DNA of 64,000 nt from Cadophora sp. MPI-SDFR-AT-0126 (Eukaryota > Ascomycota > Leotiomycetes > Helotiales > Ploettnerulaceae), in NCBI GenBank assembly GCA_020747065.1, contig JAGMVK010000009.1:558001-622000 (forward strand), written 5' to 3'. Shown here piece by piece: positions 11,172 to 21,298 of the stretch (positions are counted from its first letter, which is position 1; each line of letters opens with the position of its first letter). Made by a program: the position numbers and the translations under genes. The notes beneath the pieces were generated by a model. It saw only the letters and a program-made list of their open reading frames with translations. It was not told the origin of the DNA and did not search any database.

Positions 11172-13003
11172 ACGCTTTAGGCGTACACATACCTGTGGGG
11201 TTAGAGGTCTGGGCAGCCGGTGGGAAGGCTGACGCGTCAGAGAAGGCGAGGACTGTCAGATTCTTGCTAAGGTAATGGGGGTTACCGAGGCTGTCTCTGC
11301 TGTTGAGTGTCTTCTCTTGGTTCTGAGGCTTTCTTACTGGGACGTAAGACCCATCAAGTCGCTGGAGGAGTTTACTGATATCTTGGAGAGTGAGGACTGT
11401 CACGAAGACTCAAGAGTGATGGGGGTCGCTCTTGTTTCTGAATGCTGTTGAGGCTTCTCCTCGATTGACGTCTAGCCACAGCGATTTCCGTCCGACATGG
11501 AGGCCGTCCGCTATAGAGGGTGTCCGCTAGAAGCAGGCCTGACTCTCCTGTCTTCAGAGCATGAGCATGGCATGCTAGAGGGTGATGGCTATTGTGGGTT
11601 CGTTCGCTTTTTGGTCCAGTGATGGTCTTGGGCATGTCCGATGGCTCCTAGAAGACGTATAGGTCCATCACCGACTCCATTATCTTGAGGGCCAGCCAGT
11701 TGGAGCTTTCAACTTAGGTTGCTTGCTTCAGCAGAGGCACTCTGAGCACGTTACGCAGGCTCGCGGATTCTGACTCCGTTGTACCATATCTGCACTCCTT
11801 GCGTCAATACTCTTGCTAGCACTCAGGCTGCGGTAGACCTCGTGAGCTACGTTCTTTCCATCCGCTCCTCTCTAAGAGAGTGAAGATGATGTAGATGGGG
11901 GCCCAGACCTAGCAGGCGTGACCAAGGTCAGGCTGATCTGGAGATGGACTGACACTCCTTCCTCCGGTGAAGTTACTTCGTTGAAGGTCGTCGGCCGATG
12001 GCATGTTCAGGCCTTCAACGCGTGGGGAACTCTAACCCTTGGGTGATTCCAAGGCGCAGAGATATTGGCTTCGTGGGGATAGGCTAGAGAGCTTCTGCCT
12101 TTGATGAGACCTTGATCAGCGAGTGCTGTATCTCCTTGGAAGCCACAGCAATAACCTGACCGGTGGGAAACCACTGGAACGGTAGACGGCGCAGGCAGTC
12201 CTGGGTCTGAGGCAACTAGAATCTCTCTAGTTCTATGTGCGCTTTGCGAGGGAAAAGGTTCCATAGGGCTGGTGGAACCGGGGTTTTCATTGCTTTCCGC
12301 TGGCAGATATCCTCCTTCAGGTTGCTCCCAACAATAGATCGGAGATCTTCATTACCGGGTAAAGCTTCTCTGTCGTTGGTGCTGTTGGTATTGGTGATGC
12401 TTGCCTTGGGGGATATCTTTTACTTGTGGTCTTGGGGAAATCCTTTATTTTTGCTGGCTATTCTCCTAGGGGCTTCCGCAGATAGGGGATTTGGTGGGTC
12501 ATCTCGGGGAAGCGGCGCTTAAACGGGGGGTGCTTTGCATCAACCTTTGCGTGTAGGGGACGGACCTTTCACTGCTCACTTCCAGAGTATGCGCTCAAAG
12601 CCGTTGTGGTCGGTCATTAGGACGCACAAATCAGGCCCGTCCTACCTTCCTATTCAACGAGTGGCTCATCATTGACTCCGCGGAAGGTACTAGCGATGAT
12701 GGAGAGCTCCACAGTTCACGTTGTACACTCAAGGGAGTTATCAGCGCTGACGTGGGTGACGTTTGGCCTTGTGTTAAATAGTCACTCCGTGGGGCCAGAT
12801 CGTACTCTGATGTTTCAGGGGCGTTCAGGCTCTACTTCTTGCCAGCCTTTCGTGTCTTAGTGGTTTGCATGCTCTCTAGGTACCTGTAGGCAGTGCTACA
12901 GCGAATTGAAGCTGCCCTGAATGGTGCTGGTGGAGACAAGTGCTGGTAGTACTAGCGGTCGTTTTCCCGTTTTGAAGAGTTGGCGTCCTCGCCATTAGAG
13001 GTG

Positions 13004-16000
13004 CTATTCTGAGGTTGACCACGCTGAGACTACCCTGTATTGGTCTCGTTGGCTCTGTGAGATCTCTGGGATTCTGACAATAATTCCATCGTTTCGTCTG
13101 ATTTGAACAGTAGGTGTATCGGAAGCGTCTGTGCTATAATCACCGTCGTTGTTGTCGAAGCATTGTTGGCGGGGGTTTTCCAGGCCTGATTCAGCACTGA
13201 CCTCTCTCTCTTGGTCACTGAGATGAGCGACAGATTCAGCGTCTTCAGCGCTGTAGATAAACTTCTTTCGTACGTGAAACAGTTTTAGCATACTTCCAGC
13301 GAAGGTTGATTGGAGCCAGGGGCCATCAGGTCCTAGCTCTTTGAGCCTGTAGTAACCCTTTTCAGTGTTGGCTTGTGCTATCTCATACGGCCCTAACCAC
13401 CGGAAATCTAAAGCTCTTCGTGTTGACTTGTCGATTTCCCTCACTGAATCGTATCGAAGGACTATATCTTTGACTTGAAATAGTCTCCGTCGAATGTTGT
13501 GCTTATCGTCGAAAGCGTCTCGACCCTCTTGTCTACGGCGGCTTTTGCGTAGTATTGCTTCGTTGATGTTTTCTTGCCGCATTTGAAACTGAATCGCCCT
13601 AAGTTGCAATAACTTCGATCGATCAGTGACTTCTTCTGTAAACAGGGTTCTCCAGGTAGGGTATCGTGTTTCCACAGGGAGGATAGGTTCTCTGCCGTAA
13701 ACCATATAGAAGGGTGTAAAGCCTGTAGGTCCGTGTACCGTTGTCCGATCCGCAAATAACACTGCCGGAAGGTTTTCGATCCACCGATTTCCCATCTTAG
13801 AGAGAGCATTTTTAATCGGCCCGTGGCCTCGTTCAGCCATACCATTCGCTCTTGGGTTGTAGGCTGACACCTGTATACGCTGTATCTCCATTCTGTTTAG
13901 GAGCTGAATCACTTCTCCTACGTTCTCTTTGCCCCCGTCAACCACTATTCTCCAGAATAGGCCGTGGCGGCAAATGATATCTTCCCAAATAAAAGTGGCT
14001 ACAGCTGCCGCTGTCTTGTGTGTGAGAGCCCGTGCCTCGACCCAACCACTCATATCGTCCCTAGCAACAACTAAATATTGCTTTCCTTGTCGTTTAGTCA
14101 TATAAGTGATGTCTAGGGCCCACTTCTCCATTAAACCGTTAGAAGCCGTAGGGAAAAGAGGTTCTTCTTGCTGTCTTAGTGATCTCAGTTGGCATTCCGG
14201 GCAAGTTTGAACGAAATTCATAGTGTCTTTATAGCACCCCTTCCAAAAGTAGCGTGTGGAAATACGGTGATAAGTACTTTCCCTCCCTTTGTGCCCAGAG
14301 TCGTTATGACAACTTCGAAGAATCCGTGCTTTGTCTCGATCAGTGTCGATTACAAGCCTGATAGGGGCTCCTTTCATTGGTAGCTTCCAGATTTTCCGGC
14401 CGTGTACTCCAAAATTTAGAGCTTCTTTCTTGAAGGCACGAAAGGTCTTTCGATCCATTCCTTCCGGGGTCTTGAGTGTCGTTAAGTACAAGGCGATTTG
14501 TATGAAGTGGTCGGAGTATTCGGAAGAAGAAACCGGGAACTCATATTTGGCGTTCGATTCTGTATCGGAAGTAGCACCAGAGCTTTCTGTGAGTTCTCTG
14601 CCTTCTCTAAGTCGTTGTACCCGTAATTTCATGTCTTGAAGAATAGCGTTCCGCTTCGTCAACTCCGGGTCTGTTATAACCGCCTCTTCCCCATTGTCAA
14701 GCTCCACAGGGCAAATCTCATAGGCTCCAAGTTCTGAGAGAATCCAATCTTCGTCATTATCAGAAGCATTATCGTCAAAGTCGGTGTCGTCTGAGTGCTT
14801 CGGCCTCCTAGAGAGAGAGTCTGCCGCAGTGTGCGTAGAGCCTTTGACATGTCGCACCTCGAAGTCGAAAAGCCTTATCCAGGTGAGCCATCTTGTAAGC
14901 ATAGCCCCGGGGTGGTCGTTGACGGCGCCGTTGAGCTGTGCTACCAGAGTATTAGCGTCGGTTTCCAGGATAAAATGTACTCCTATAAGCCAAATCTTTA
15001 GCTTCTTCAGAATACAAAGCACCCCTTTACACTCCCTCTTTGTGGCGTCGTAGCTACGTTCGGCCTTATTCCAGCATCCGCTTTCGTACCGAGCGGGGCG
15101 TACTCGTCCACTAACAAGATCTCTTTGGCCCAGGTAGCCTCCCCAGCCAAATCCACTGGAGTCGACCGCTACCACTATTTCCCCAGCGTCCTCACTGTAG
15201 TCGACCCTGCAAAGTACTGGAGCCGTACAAAGAGCGTCTTGAAGTCTCTTCATTGCTTTTCCGGTAGGCCCTTCGGGTTCAAATAGAAAGGAGACTCCCT
15301 TTCTCGAGAGGTTATAGAGGGGTTCGGCGATATGTCGAAAGTCTTTGATCCAAATCCGAAAGTAAACAACAAGGCCGAGAAATCCTTTGACCTCGGAGAT
15401 GTTTTTCGGTTCCTTCCAATTCTGTATCTTGACAAGGTGTGCTGCCGAGGGCTCTCTACCCTTTGAATTGCAAGCGTAGCCTACAATATCCAATCCATCA
15501 AGGCAAAACTGAGATTTGGCTCCAATAGTCGCTCCAGCTCTCTCGAGTCTTTCTAGAGTCTTATCGAGATTGACGATATGCTCCAACACAAATTGGCGAA
15601 TCCCCGGAGAAGTATCGACAGTGGCTTGATTGTAGTCCGTATACGGGCCTTTGACGCCTATATCATCAAGAAACGGCACAGCAATAGTCGGCATAATGTC
15701 CTTCAAGATTCTTGACATCGTCCGTACAAATTGAGCGACTGAATTAGTACACCCTTGAGGTAAAGTAGTGTTTCTAACCAGCCCTATATGTGGCACATAG
15801 AACGCTGTCATGTCTCGACTTGATTGGTGGAGTATTTGTTGATCGTAGCCGGAATAGAGGTCGACAAGACTAGCCATTTGACAACCGGCGAACTCTTCAG
15901 AGAACTCGTCCACTGAAGGAGGTAGGTTTGCGTCCCGTCGAGTTACTGCGTTTAGCATAGTCGCTGAGTTAATGAGCCTATATTTCCCGGGCTCTTTCTT

Positions 16001-16858
16001 CTTGACTAGGAACCAAGCATTTCGATAGGGTCCTTCTGAGAGTTCGAGTACCCCCTTGTCCAATCGCTCTTGCACCATCTTTGTAACTTCAGGCACTAGT
16101 GCTCTCGGTAGGGGGAAATTTGGTGCCTGCCATGCCTTATGAGGTATCGTTTTGATAATCACCGGAGGGGAAACGTCTTCGTGGAACCTTCCACATTCAG
16201 GCCATTCAAACGCTATAGCTCCTTCTCTATTCAGCATCATCTCGTCGAAAAGAGCTCTCTCCTCTGGCCATAGCGAGTTGCCAACATTAAGTCTTGATAA
16301 CCTTTCTGGAGTGAGTCTAGAACCCCGGGGTAGGCTCGAAAACCGAGGTAGTAGAAGGTGCTGAAATTTCCCATGTTGGACTTGTTGCGTATCTCTCTCT
16401 CTTGATCTTCGGTACCAATCTTCTCTTCCACCGGGGATATTCCCCATTAGATCCGCTTCGTCAACTGGCTGAACTTTCTTTGCTTTTGTCTTGTACATTG
16501 TACCGACTCGGGCCGAACGTGCTTGTGAAGGCCTTCCGCAGTAAGGGTGCTTGATATCAAGTTTTCCGTAATTTGTAGTGAACAAAAATGTCGAATCGGG
16601 GTTGACAACTAGAGAGGGGTCCAATAGAGCTTCCTTGATAATGCTTTCTGGTGTAAAATTTTGAAGAGTAGATTCCGGAACACAAAACTCCTTCTCGAGG
16701 AACTCGATAGTTGCCGTAGGCTCCGTTTCAGCTATAGGAGGTAAATTAGTACTCGGCTCGGGGGAGTCAAGGTCGGAGGTAGAAGTCCAAGTGTCGTCCC
16801 CCCCTTCAAAAAGCTTGCCCTCAAGCGTAGGAAAATCAAATTGAGAGCATTCCATCAT
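13004..16858 (-). CDS. pol: Retrotransposon Pol: reverse transcriptase, RNase H, integrase
   Basis: A 1284-aa frame that copies element RNA to DNA and inserts it. Reverse transcriptase occupies about residues 250-470, with LVDLYSGYDQ, TLPQGCTNSVAQF and the active site FLDDIGV (Phe where Tyr is usual). RNase H is at about 560-700 (VVAVDSSGFGWGGYLG, ETDANTLVAQL). The integrase zinc domain is at about 850-890 (HNDSGHKG..CPEC). The core has Asp in ALDITYM, Asp in VVDGGKEN and Glu in NGMAERGH, with 34 residues between the last two. No chromodomain was seen after the core. The first ATG is 29 bp after the gag stop in the -1 frame. That frame is open a few codons further upstream, so expression could be by -1 frameshifting or reinitiation. 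No internal stop. Confidence 0.93.
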   Translation of the reverse strand: MMECSQFDFPTLEGKLFEGGDDTWTSTSDLDSPEPSTNLPPIAETEPTATIEFLEKEFCVPESTLQNFTPESIIKEALLDPSLVVNPDSTFLFTTNYGKLDIKHPYCGRPSQARSARVGTMYKTKAKKVQPVDEADLMGNIPGGREDWYRRSRERDTQQVQHGKFQHLLLPRFSSLPRGSRLTPERLSRLNVGNSLWPEERALFDEMMLNREGAIAFEWPECGRFHEDVSPPVIIKTIPHKAWQAPNFPLPRALVPEVTKMVQERLDKGVLELSEGPYRNAWFLVKKKEPGKYRLINSATMLNAVTRRDANLPPSVDEFSEEFAGCQMASLVDLYSGYDQQILHQSSRDMTAFYVPHIGLVRNTTLPQGCTNSVAQFVRTMSRILKDIMPTIAVPFLDDIGVKGPYTDYNQATVDTSPGIRQFVLEHIVNLDKTLERLERAGATIGAKSQFCLDGLDIVGYACNSKGREPSAAHLVKIQNWKEPKNISEVKGFLGLVVYFRIWIKDFRHIAEPLYNLSRKGVSFLFEPEGPTGKAMKRLQDALCTAPVLCRVDYSEDAGEIVVAVDSSGFGWGGYLGQRDLVSGRVRPARYESGCWNKAERSYDATKRECKGVLCILKKLKIWLIGVHFILETDANTLVAQLNGAVNDHPGAMLTRWLTWIRLFDFEVRHVKGSTHTAADSLSRRPKHSDDTDFDDNASDNDEDWILSELGAYEICPVELDNGEEAVITDPELTKRNAILQDMKLRVQRLREGRELTESSGATSDTESNAKYEFPVSSSEYSDHFIQIALYLTTLKTPEGMDRKTFRAFKKEALNFGVHGRKIWKLPMKGAPIRLVIDTDRDKARILRSCHNDSGHKGRESTYHRISTRYFWKGCYKDTMNFVQTCPECQLRSLRQQEEPLFPTASNGLMEKWALDITYMTKRQGKQYLVVARDDMSGWVEARALTHKTAAAVATFIWEDIICRHGLFWRIVVDGGKENVGEVIQLLNRMEIQRIQVSAYNPRANGMAERGHGPIKNALSKMGNRWIENLPAVLFADRTTVHGPTGFTPFYMVYGREPILPVETRYPTWRTLFTEEVTDRSKLLQLRAIQFQMRQENINEAILRKSRRRQEGRDAFDDKHNIRRRLFQVKDIVLRYDSVREIDKSTRRALDFRWLGPYEIAQANTEKGYYRLKELGPDGPWLQSTFAGSMLKLFHVRKKFIYSAEDAESVAHLSDQEREVSAESGLENPRQQCFDNNDGDYSTDASDTPTVQIRRNDGIIVRIPEISQSQRDQYRVVSAWSTSE
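16795..16824 (-). other. Second polypurine-tract-like block at the start of pol
   Basis: 18 bases (16795-16812) are identical to 9889-9906, the terminal polypurine tract. The next dozen bases are also similar (GCTTGCCCTCAAG against CTCGCCCCCGAG). It lies inside the first codons of pol (LEGKLFEGGD). It is a candidate internal plus-strand priming site; function is inferred only. Confidence 0.5.
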
Positions 16859-16887
16859 TCCAACCGCTAAGCTCTCTTCACGGTCGG

Positions 16888-19800
16888 CTATTCGTTTTCC
16901 GAGAACTCATCTTGGGTATCATACTCAGTGTCCTCGTCTTGGTAGACCATTCCGACAGTGTGTTGCTTTTTCAAGGTTTCAGCGTCTTTAGCTTCTTCCG
17001 TGGCATCATTTGTCTTGACGGTAGTAATAAGACGAGAGCGAGAGTCCCATAAGTCGGCGAGTACTTTGCCACCATCGTAGTCGGAAGGGTATCGAAACGT
17101 TAACCTAGATTTGCGGAAGAATGGAAATCCTAGGATGATTTTGACGCCAGGAGTATCCATAATATAGAACCTCGTGTAGACAACACAATTTCCGATCGCC
17201 ACAGGAATATTATCGGCGAACCCAAGGAATCGAGACCGGGTTCCAGTAATAGTTTTCAGGGCCATATTATGGCTATTAGTGATAGCTAGCTCAAGCTTCA
17301 CCGCCGCTTCCAGTGTCATACAACTGACTTCGGCTCCAGTGTCTAGGGTAGCACGAACGTCGCTGATTGTTGTACGTCCAGGCATGGTGACCACTAGTTT
17401 AGGCGTTGGAGAGTGGTAAGACTGAGTACCGTCTAGGCTAGTTTCGATAGGGTTGACGCTGAATGCCTTCCCGTGACAGACGCTTGCTGAAGCGCCGTTG
17501 GCGCTAGCCTTACAGGTGCTTTGTTGGTATCGTGAGAAGGGTTGCCAGAGGTTAGCAAGAAAAGTAAGTAGAGGTAGTCCGAGAAAAGGAATAGAACTGA
17601 TCAATAAGAGTGAAACAGAGCGTGAAACAAGAAACTCGACAGATTGGGCGATTTGGGCCCGCTGGCTTCGTTGGTAGGTTTCAAGCTTTCGAACACAAAG
17701 GTACCACTTTAGGCCGCTCCCTACGGTCCTCTGTTCCTTTTCTGAAAGTGGTGCCTGTCGACAGCTCTCTATCTCCAGGGTAAGCTTGTCGTGAGGAGAT
17801 GTTTTCGGAAACGAAGCTTCTTCCTCTGAGTCGTAACCCCACAACTTAGCGTTTCCTTCCTCGTACTCGTCGATGTTTGTGAGAGGTGACCATAGTATAG
17901 GTCTTTGTTGGAGAATGTCGTCCGAGTCGATCAACGCCTCTAGTGACTGTACTTTGGCTTCCTCCACCTGTTGTGCCTTTCTATGCCTCTGCATCAACTG
18001 ATCAATGGTTCCGGTGGAAGGGTTTACCACCTTAGGAGGGTCGATTAGCACTATCAACTCTCCTAGAGTGAGATTTCCGGGGATCTCTTTTAGGTTCAAT
18101 AGCTTGTCCAGCACATTCTCGTGCCTGTAACCGTTCCGAAATAATGCTTCGTGTACGCGGGGGTTCCTCGAACTTGCCCCACGTAAGCTATGCTTCGGAA
18201 TTACCGAAGGAGGGGTTTGAGTAGGCCTTAATTCTTTTGCCGTTTTACGAACAGAGGCTGATGGTATGGAAGGTTTTATAGCAGAGGGAGGTTTGCTAGG
18301 GCCAATCTTTTTAGTATTCCGTTTGAGGATCTCTGTAGGCGTTTTGCGAGATTCCTTAGGGTCATCAATGTCTATAGTGCCTGAGAAGCGAGTATCTCCC
18401 TGAGCTTCAGTAAACTGTACTCCTTCAGTGATTTCTTCAGGGAATTTCGGTCGTCCATAGGTAGCGTGTGCTTTGATCCGATCCTGGAGTTTGGCTTCCG
18501 TATTATAGGGTTGTTTCCGCGAAGCCGTGGAGCGAGCTCTAGTCTCCACCGGCTGTACTTGGAATTCCTCAGTGTCTGAGTCTCCCTCAGTGTGCGTATA
18601 GAGGCTTTGAATTCTTGCTAGGGTATCCCCACTGTGAACTTGGGCGAGGATATCTGAGGTGTCAACCGGTCCTAAGTCGAGTTCAACTTCCAAGCTGTCT
18701 ATGGAGTTGTCGTAGGTCGGCTCTCGCGCTAGTGCGGCCTGTACCTGTGAGTCGAGAAAATCCTTTTCCGCTTGAGCTCTCCTTGCTGGATCAGGACTGT
18801 GTACAGTGTTAAGTACTTTCTTTAGCACCTCTTGTCTCCGGGGAATATCGCTGTTAGGGAACATTACAGGGTACTTCGACTTCCCCTCTTCCCAAGGGCC
18901 AATACAAATGTAGTTGTTATCATCGGCTTCGTGAATTATCCCTAAACCGATAAATTTCTTGTAGTCGTGGCACTGATTCATATATTGGTGGAAAGCTTGA
19001 GGTCTCATTCCCGGAAGGCGCTTGTTGTGGCACCATTTGCACCCCTTTTCGTTGTTGCCGTAGTGACCGGCGCTACGATTATAGCGGCTAGACCTGCTAG
19101 TGGGCTGACTCTCGCCCCACTGAATTAGGGCCTCCTCAGTGGCATGCTCAGTGTACCGAATCGAGTTGATCTCAAACGTCAACTGAGAGTCAGAGATTCG
19201 CTCAACTATTCCCTGAAGGATCTGGAGGTCCCCCAGCCCTTTGGTAATAACGTCGAGGTCGTGGTCCGATACTTGAGTGGTATTATTCTTGATCTTCTGA
19301 ATGGTCGGAATTAAGTCTTCGCTGACCGGAGCGGCAACCCGATTCAAGGAGCTAGGCCTCGTAGTCTTAGAATCGTCTTGGAAGGCTCGTCGTATCTGAG
19401 TAGCGGGAGCGTTATCTCGGTAGGTGGTAAAGTCGGCCTGAAATCTGGTAGTATCACCTGCCCGAATTGTTGGTAGTACTGGCTTAGTGAAGTGATTGAT
19501 ATTTGAATACCCCGCGGAATCGTTGCCAATGCTCTGCTCCTTGACTAGCGTATCAATGTCCTTGGCAAGAGAGATCCTGGTCTCCACCGCTTTGAATACT
19601 TTGGAGAACGGGGCTAGGTTGTCAGTATTAAACTGGCCCCCGCCCTGTTGAACCGATACCTCCATAGCTTTCTTTTTGAGGTGTACCGGAAGTGCAAATA
19701 GGAATCGAAGTACGATTTGCCTATCGGTAAGATCGCCCTTGTTTTTGCAATTGATGGCGACTTCCTTGAACGCCCTGCAGAATCGATGGACTTCCGTCGG

Positions 19801-20406
19801 GTCGGAGTCCGTTGCCTGAAGAAGTCGAAAGTCGTGAATAAGAGTATCAAGGTAGCCGACAGTGTGTAGGCGGTGATGCGAATCGAGACTCTGATACTCC
19901 TTTTGAATTGCAGCACTGAACTCCTTGAAGGTGCCGGAGGCGTACCCCGGGAGCCTCTCGAGATTCCATGCTACAGAAGGTTCAGCGTACTCAATGACCC
20001 ACTGCTTCATTTCATCCTCTGAAACAACCCTTCGACTCCTGAATAGGCGAACGAGGCTCTTGAGATATTGAGTAGCTTCTCGCCCGTCGAAGTACAAAGC
20101 CCCGATACTGCGAGCTAGTGGCATAGGTTGCTGAACGTTGATCCACTGCTCAGTGTCTTGGAGGTGGCCTTTGTCTCCTGCTTCAGAAGGGGTCTTAGCT
20201 CCTTCGGATAGCCCTAGGCTGCTCGAAGTAACACTGGCTTTGCCCCCATCTTCCGAGACGTTAGGCTTTGACAAGCCTGTATCAGCGGTCGGTCCTGCCT
20301 GTAAGGTGTCCACTGAAGCGCCTAAGGGAGTTCCGGCTTTAGGGCTACCAGAGCCTGTTGCCTTCTTCTCTTTAGGGCTAGCATTTCCAGTGTTATTTGC
20401 CGGCAT
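16888..20406 (-). CDS. gag: Retrotransposon Gag-protease polyprotein
   Basis: A 1172-aa frame, very long for a gypsy Gag. Low-complexity N-terminus to about residue 85. A capsid-type retrotrans_gag region spans about 110-290 (WVIEYAEPSVAWNLERLPG; HRFCRAFKEVAINCKN; RFLFALPVHLKKKAMEV). An atypical zinc-binding candidate CKWCHNKRLPG..HQYMNQC lies at about 452-476 instead of the usual CCHC knuckle. A long acidic linker follows. A strongly hydrophobic stretch is at about 930-957 (SLLLISSIPFLGLPLLTFLA). A retroviral-type aspartic protease follows, with active site LDTGAEVSC at about 1020 and the late IILGFPFF motif. The frame ends in TAG just before pol. No internal stop. Confidence 0.9.
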   Translation of the reverse strand: MPANNTGNASPKEKKATGSGSPKAGTPLGASVDTLQAGPTADTGLSKPNVSEDGGKASVTSSSLGLSEGAKTPSEAGDKGHLQDTEQWINVQQPMPLARSIGALYFDGREATQYLKSLVRLFRSRRVVSEDEMKQWVIEYAEPSVAWNLERLPGYASGTFKEFSAAIQKEYQSLDSHHRLHTVGYLDTLIHDFRLLQATDSDPTEVHRFCRAFKEVAINCKNKGDLTDRQIVLRFLFALPVHLKKKAMEVSVQQGGGQFNTDNLAPFSKVFKAVETRISLAKDIDTLVKEQSIGNDSAGYSNINHFTKPVLPTIRAGDTTRFQADFTTYRDNAPATQIRRAFQDDSKTTRPSSLNRVAAPVSEDLIPTIQKIKNNTTQVSDHDLDVITKGLGDLQILQGIVERISDSQLTFEINSIRYTEHATEEALIQWGESQPTSRSSRYNRSAGHYGNNEKGCKWCHNKRLPGMRPQAFHQYMNQCHDYKKFIGLGIIHEADDNNYICIGPWEEGKSKYPVMFPNSDIPRRQEVLKKVLNTVHSPDPARRAQAEKDFLDSQVQAALAREPTYDNSIDSLEVELDLGPVDTSDILAQVHSGDTLARIQSLYTHTEGDSDTEEFQVQPVETRARSTASRKQPYNTEAKLQDRIKAHATYGRPKFPEEITEGVQFTEAQGDTRFSGTIDIDDPKESRKTPTEILKRNTKKIGPSKPPSAIKPSIPSASVRKTAKELRPTQTPPSVIPKHSLRGASSRNPRVHEALFRNGYRHENVLDKLLNLKEIPGNLTLGELIVLIDPPKVVNPSTGTIDQLMQRHRKAQQVEEAKVQSLEALIDSDDILQQRPILWSPLTNIDEYEEGNAKLWGYDSEEEASFPKTSPHDKLTLEIESCRQAPLSEKEQRTVGSGLKWYLCVRKLETYQRSQRAQIAQSVEFLVSRSVSLLLISSIPFLGLPLLTFLANLWQPFSRYQQSTCKASANGASASVCHGKAFSVNPIETSLDGTQSYHSPTPKLVVTMPGRTTISDVRATLDTGAEVSCMTLEAAVKLELAITNSHNMALKTITGTRSRFLGFADNIPVAIGNCVVYTRFYIMDTPGVKIILGFPFFRKSRLTFRYPSDYDGGKVLADLWDSRSRLITTVKTNDATEEAKDAETLKKQHTVGMVYQDEDTEYDTQDEFSENE

Positions 20407-21298
20407 AGTGTTGGGTTTACTGGCTAGCGTTGTTGTGTGAGGTTCGTACGTATGAAATAGAGTATAACAGTAATTCCAGAAGGTAAAGAAATGTGAGTGT
20501 TCCGTAGAATAGAAGAAAACAGTGGCAAAGGTAACTATAAAAGACTTGATCCTCCTAGACAGCGCTTAGGTAGACTTTCCCTAGGTGTGCCAGCCCCTAG
20601 ACAAAGCTCCCTGAGAACCCCCTAGGTAGAATTCCTTTGACTATCTCTTTTGAAACGAGTGAAGACTTGGTATAGAAAAGACAAAGGAAATATAGTTTGT
20701 AAACGAGCGTCTGAAACAGAAGATCAAATCAACTAAAACAAAACTTGTAACGACAGGACACTGAGACAGAAATTTCCGTCCCAGCACGCAAAAACCCGAG
20801 GGTTCCAAGCCGAAAACAGTAAAGCAAAGATAAACGCTCTGACACTCAAGCATTTCAGGCTTAAGATACCCGTACGATTCCGTCCCTCCTGATACTCGTA
20901 GGCTTTCAGGCTCTAGCAAGGAGCTGATTGATTTCCGTCGGAGCCGGTAGTTTCCTCGTCTTAGGTGAGTCTCAGGTCCTCAAAGAGGCGTTGAATAAAA
21001 CAGATGGCGGAGGTAAAGTTCCCGTAAGAAGAGGTAGTATTTTTCCGGTACTTCGAGATTCCCCCCTCTCACAGGGTAAGTCTGTTGTTCTGGTACAACC
21101 TCTCGATATCGCAGCTGCCGCCGCCGCGTCTATTGTTGTGTCGAGGCCTACAAGAGGGCCAACTGAATAGTTCCTGTAGTTGCACATTTGGCGTCTCCAA
21201 ACCTTAAGAATTCTGAATTAGCATAAGAGACACTCTATTATACTTACCTAAACACCCTATATACTCTGAACATTCCCTGCGTAGGTCACCAAAATACA
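20407..21298 (-). other. 5' leader of the retrotransposon with primer-binding site
   Basis: About 0.9 kb between the 5' LTR and gag. A candidate primer-binding site is at 21275-21291: on the minus strand TGGTGACCTACGCAGGG, whose complement ends CCA like a mature tRNA. It starts 7 nt inside the LTR boundary rather than flush with it. I could not name the tRNA. The rest of the leader holds no convincing frame. Confidence 0.55.

Larger units (their letters stand above)
9907..13003 (-). other. Long 3' untranslated region of the retrotransposon
   Basis: About 3.1 kb between the pol stop and the polypurine tract. No recognisable env, nucleocapsid or host-derived gene on the sense strand; frames are short. 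It carries a diverged internal duplication (10831-10866 and 11136-11171) and an antisense 95-codon frame (12235-12522, ATG start) with two hydrophobic stretches. The plus strand of 10.0-10.8 kb is pyrimidine-rich. Confidence 0.6.
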
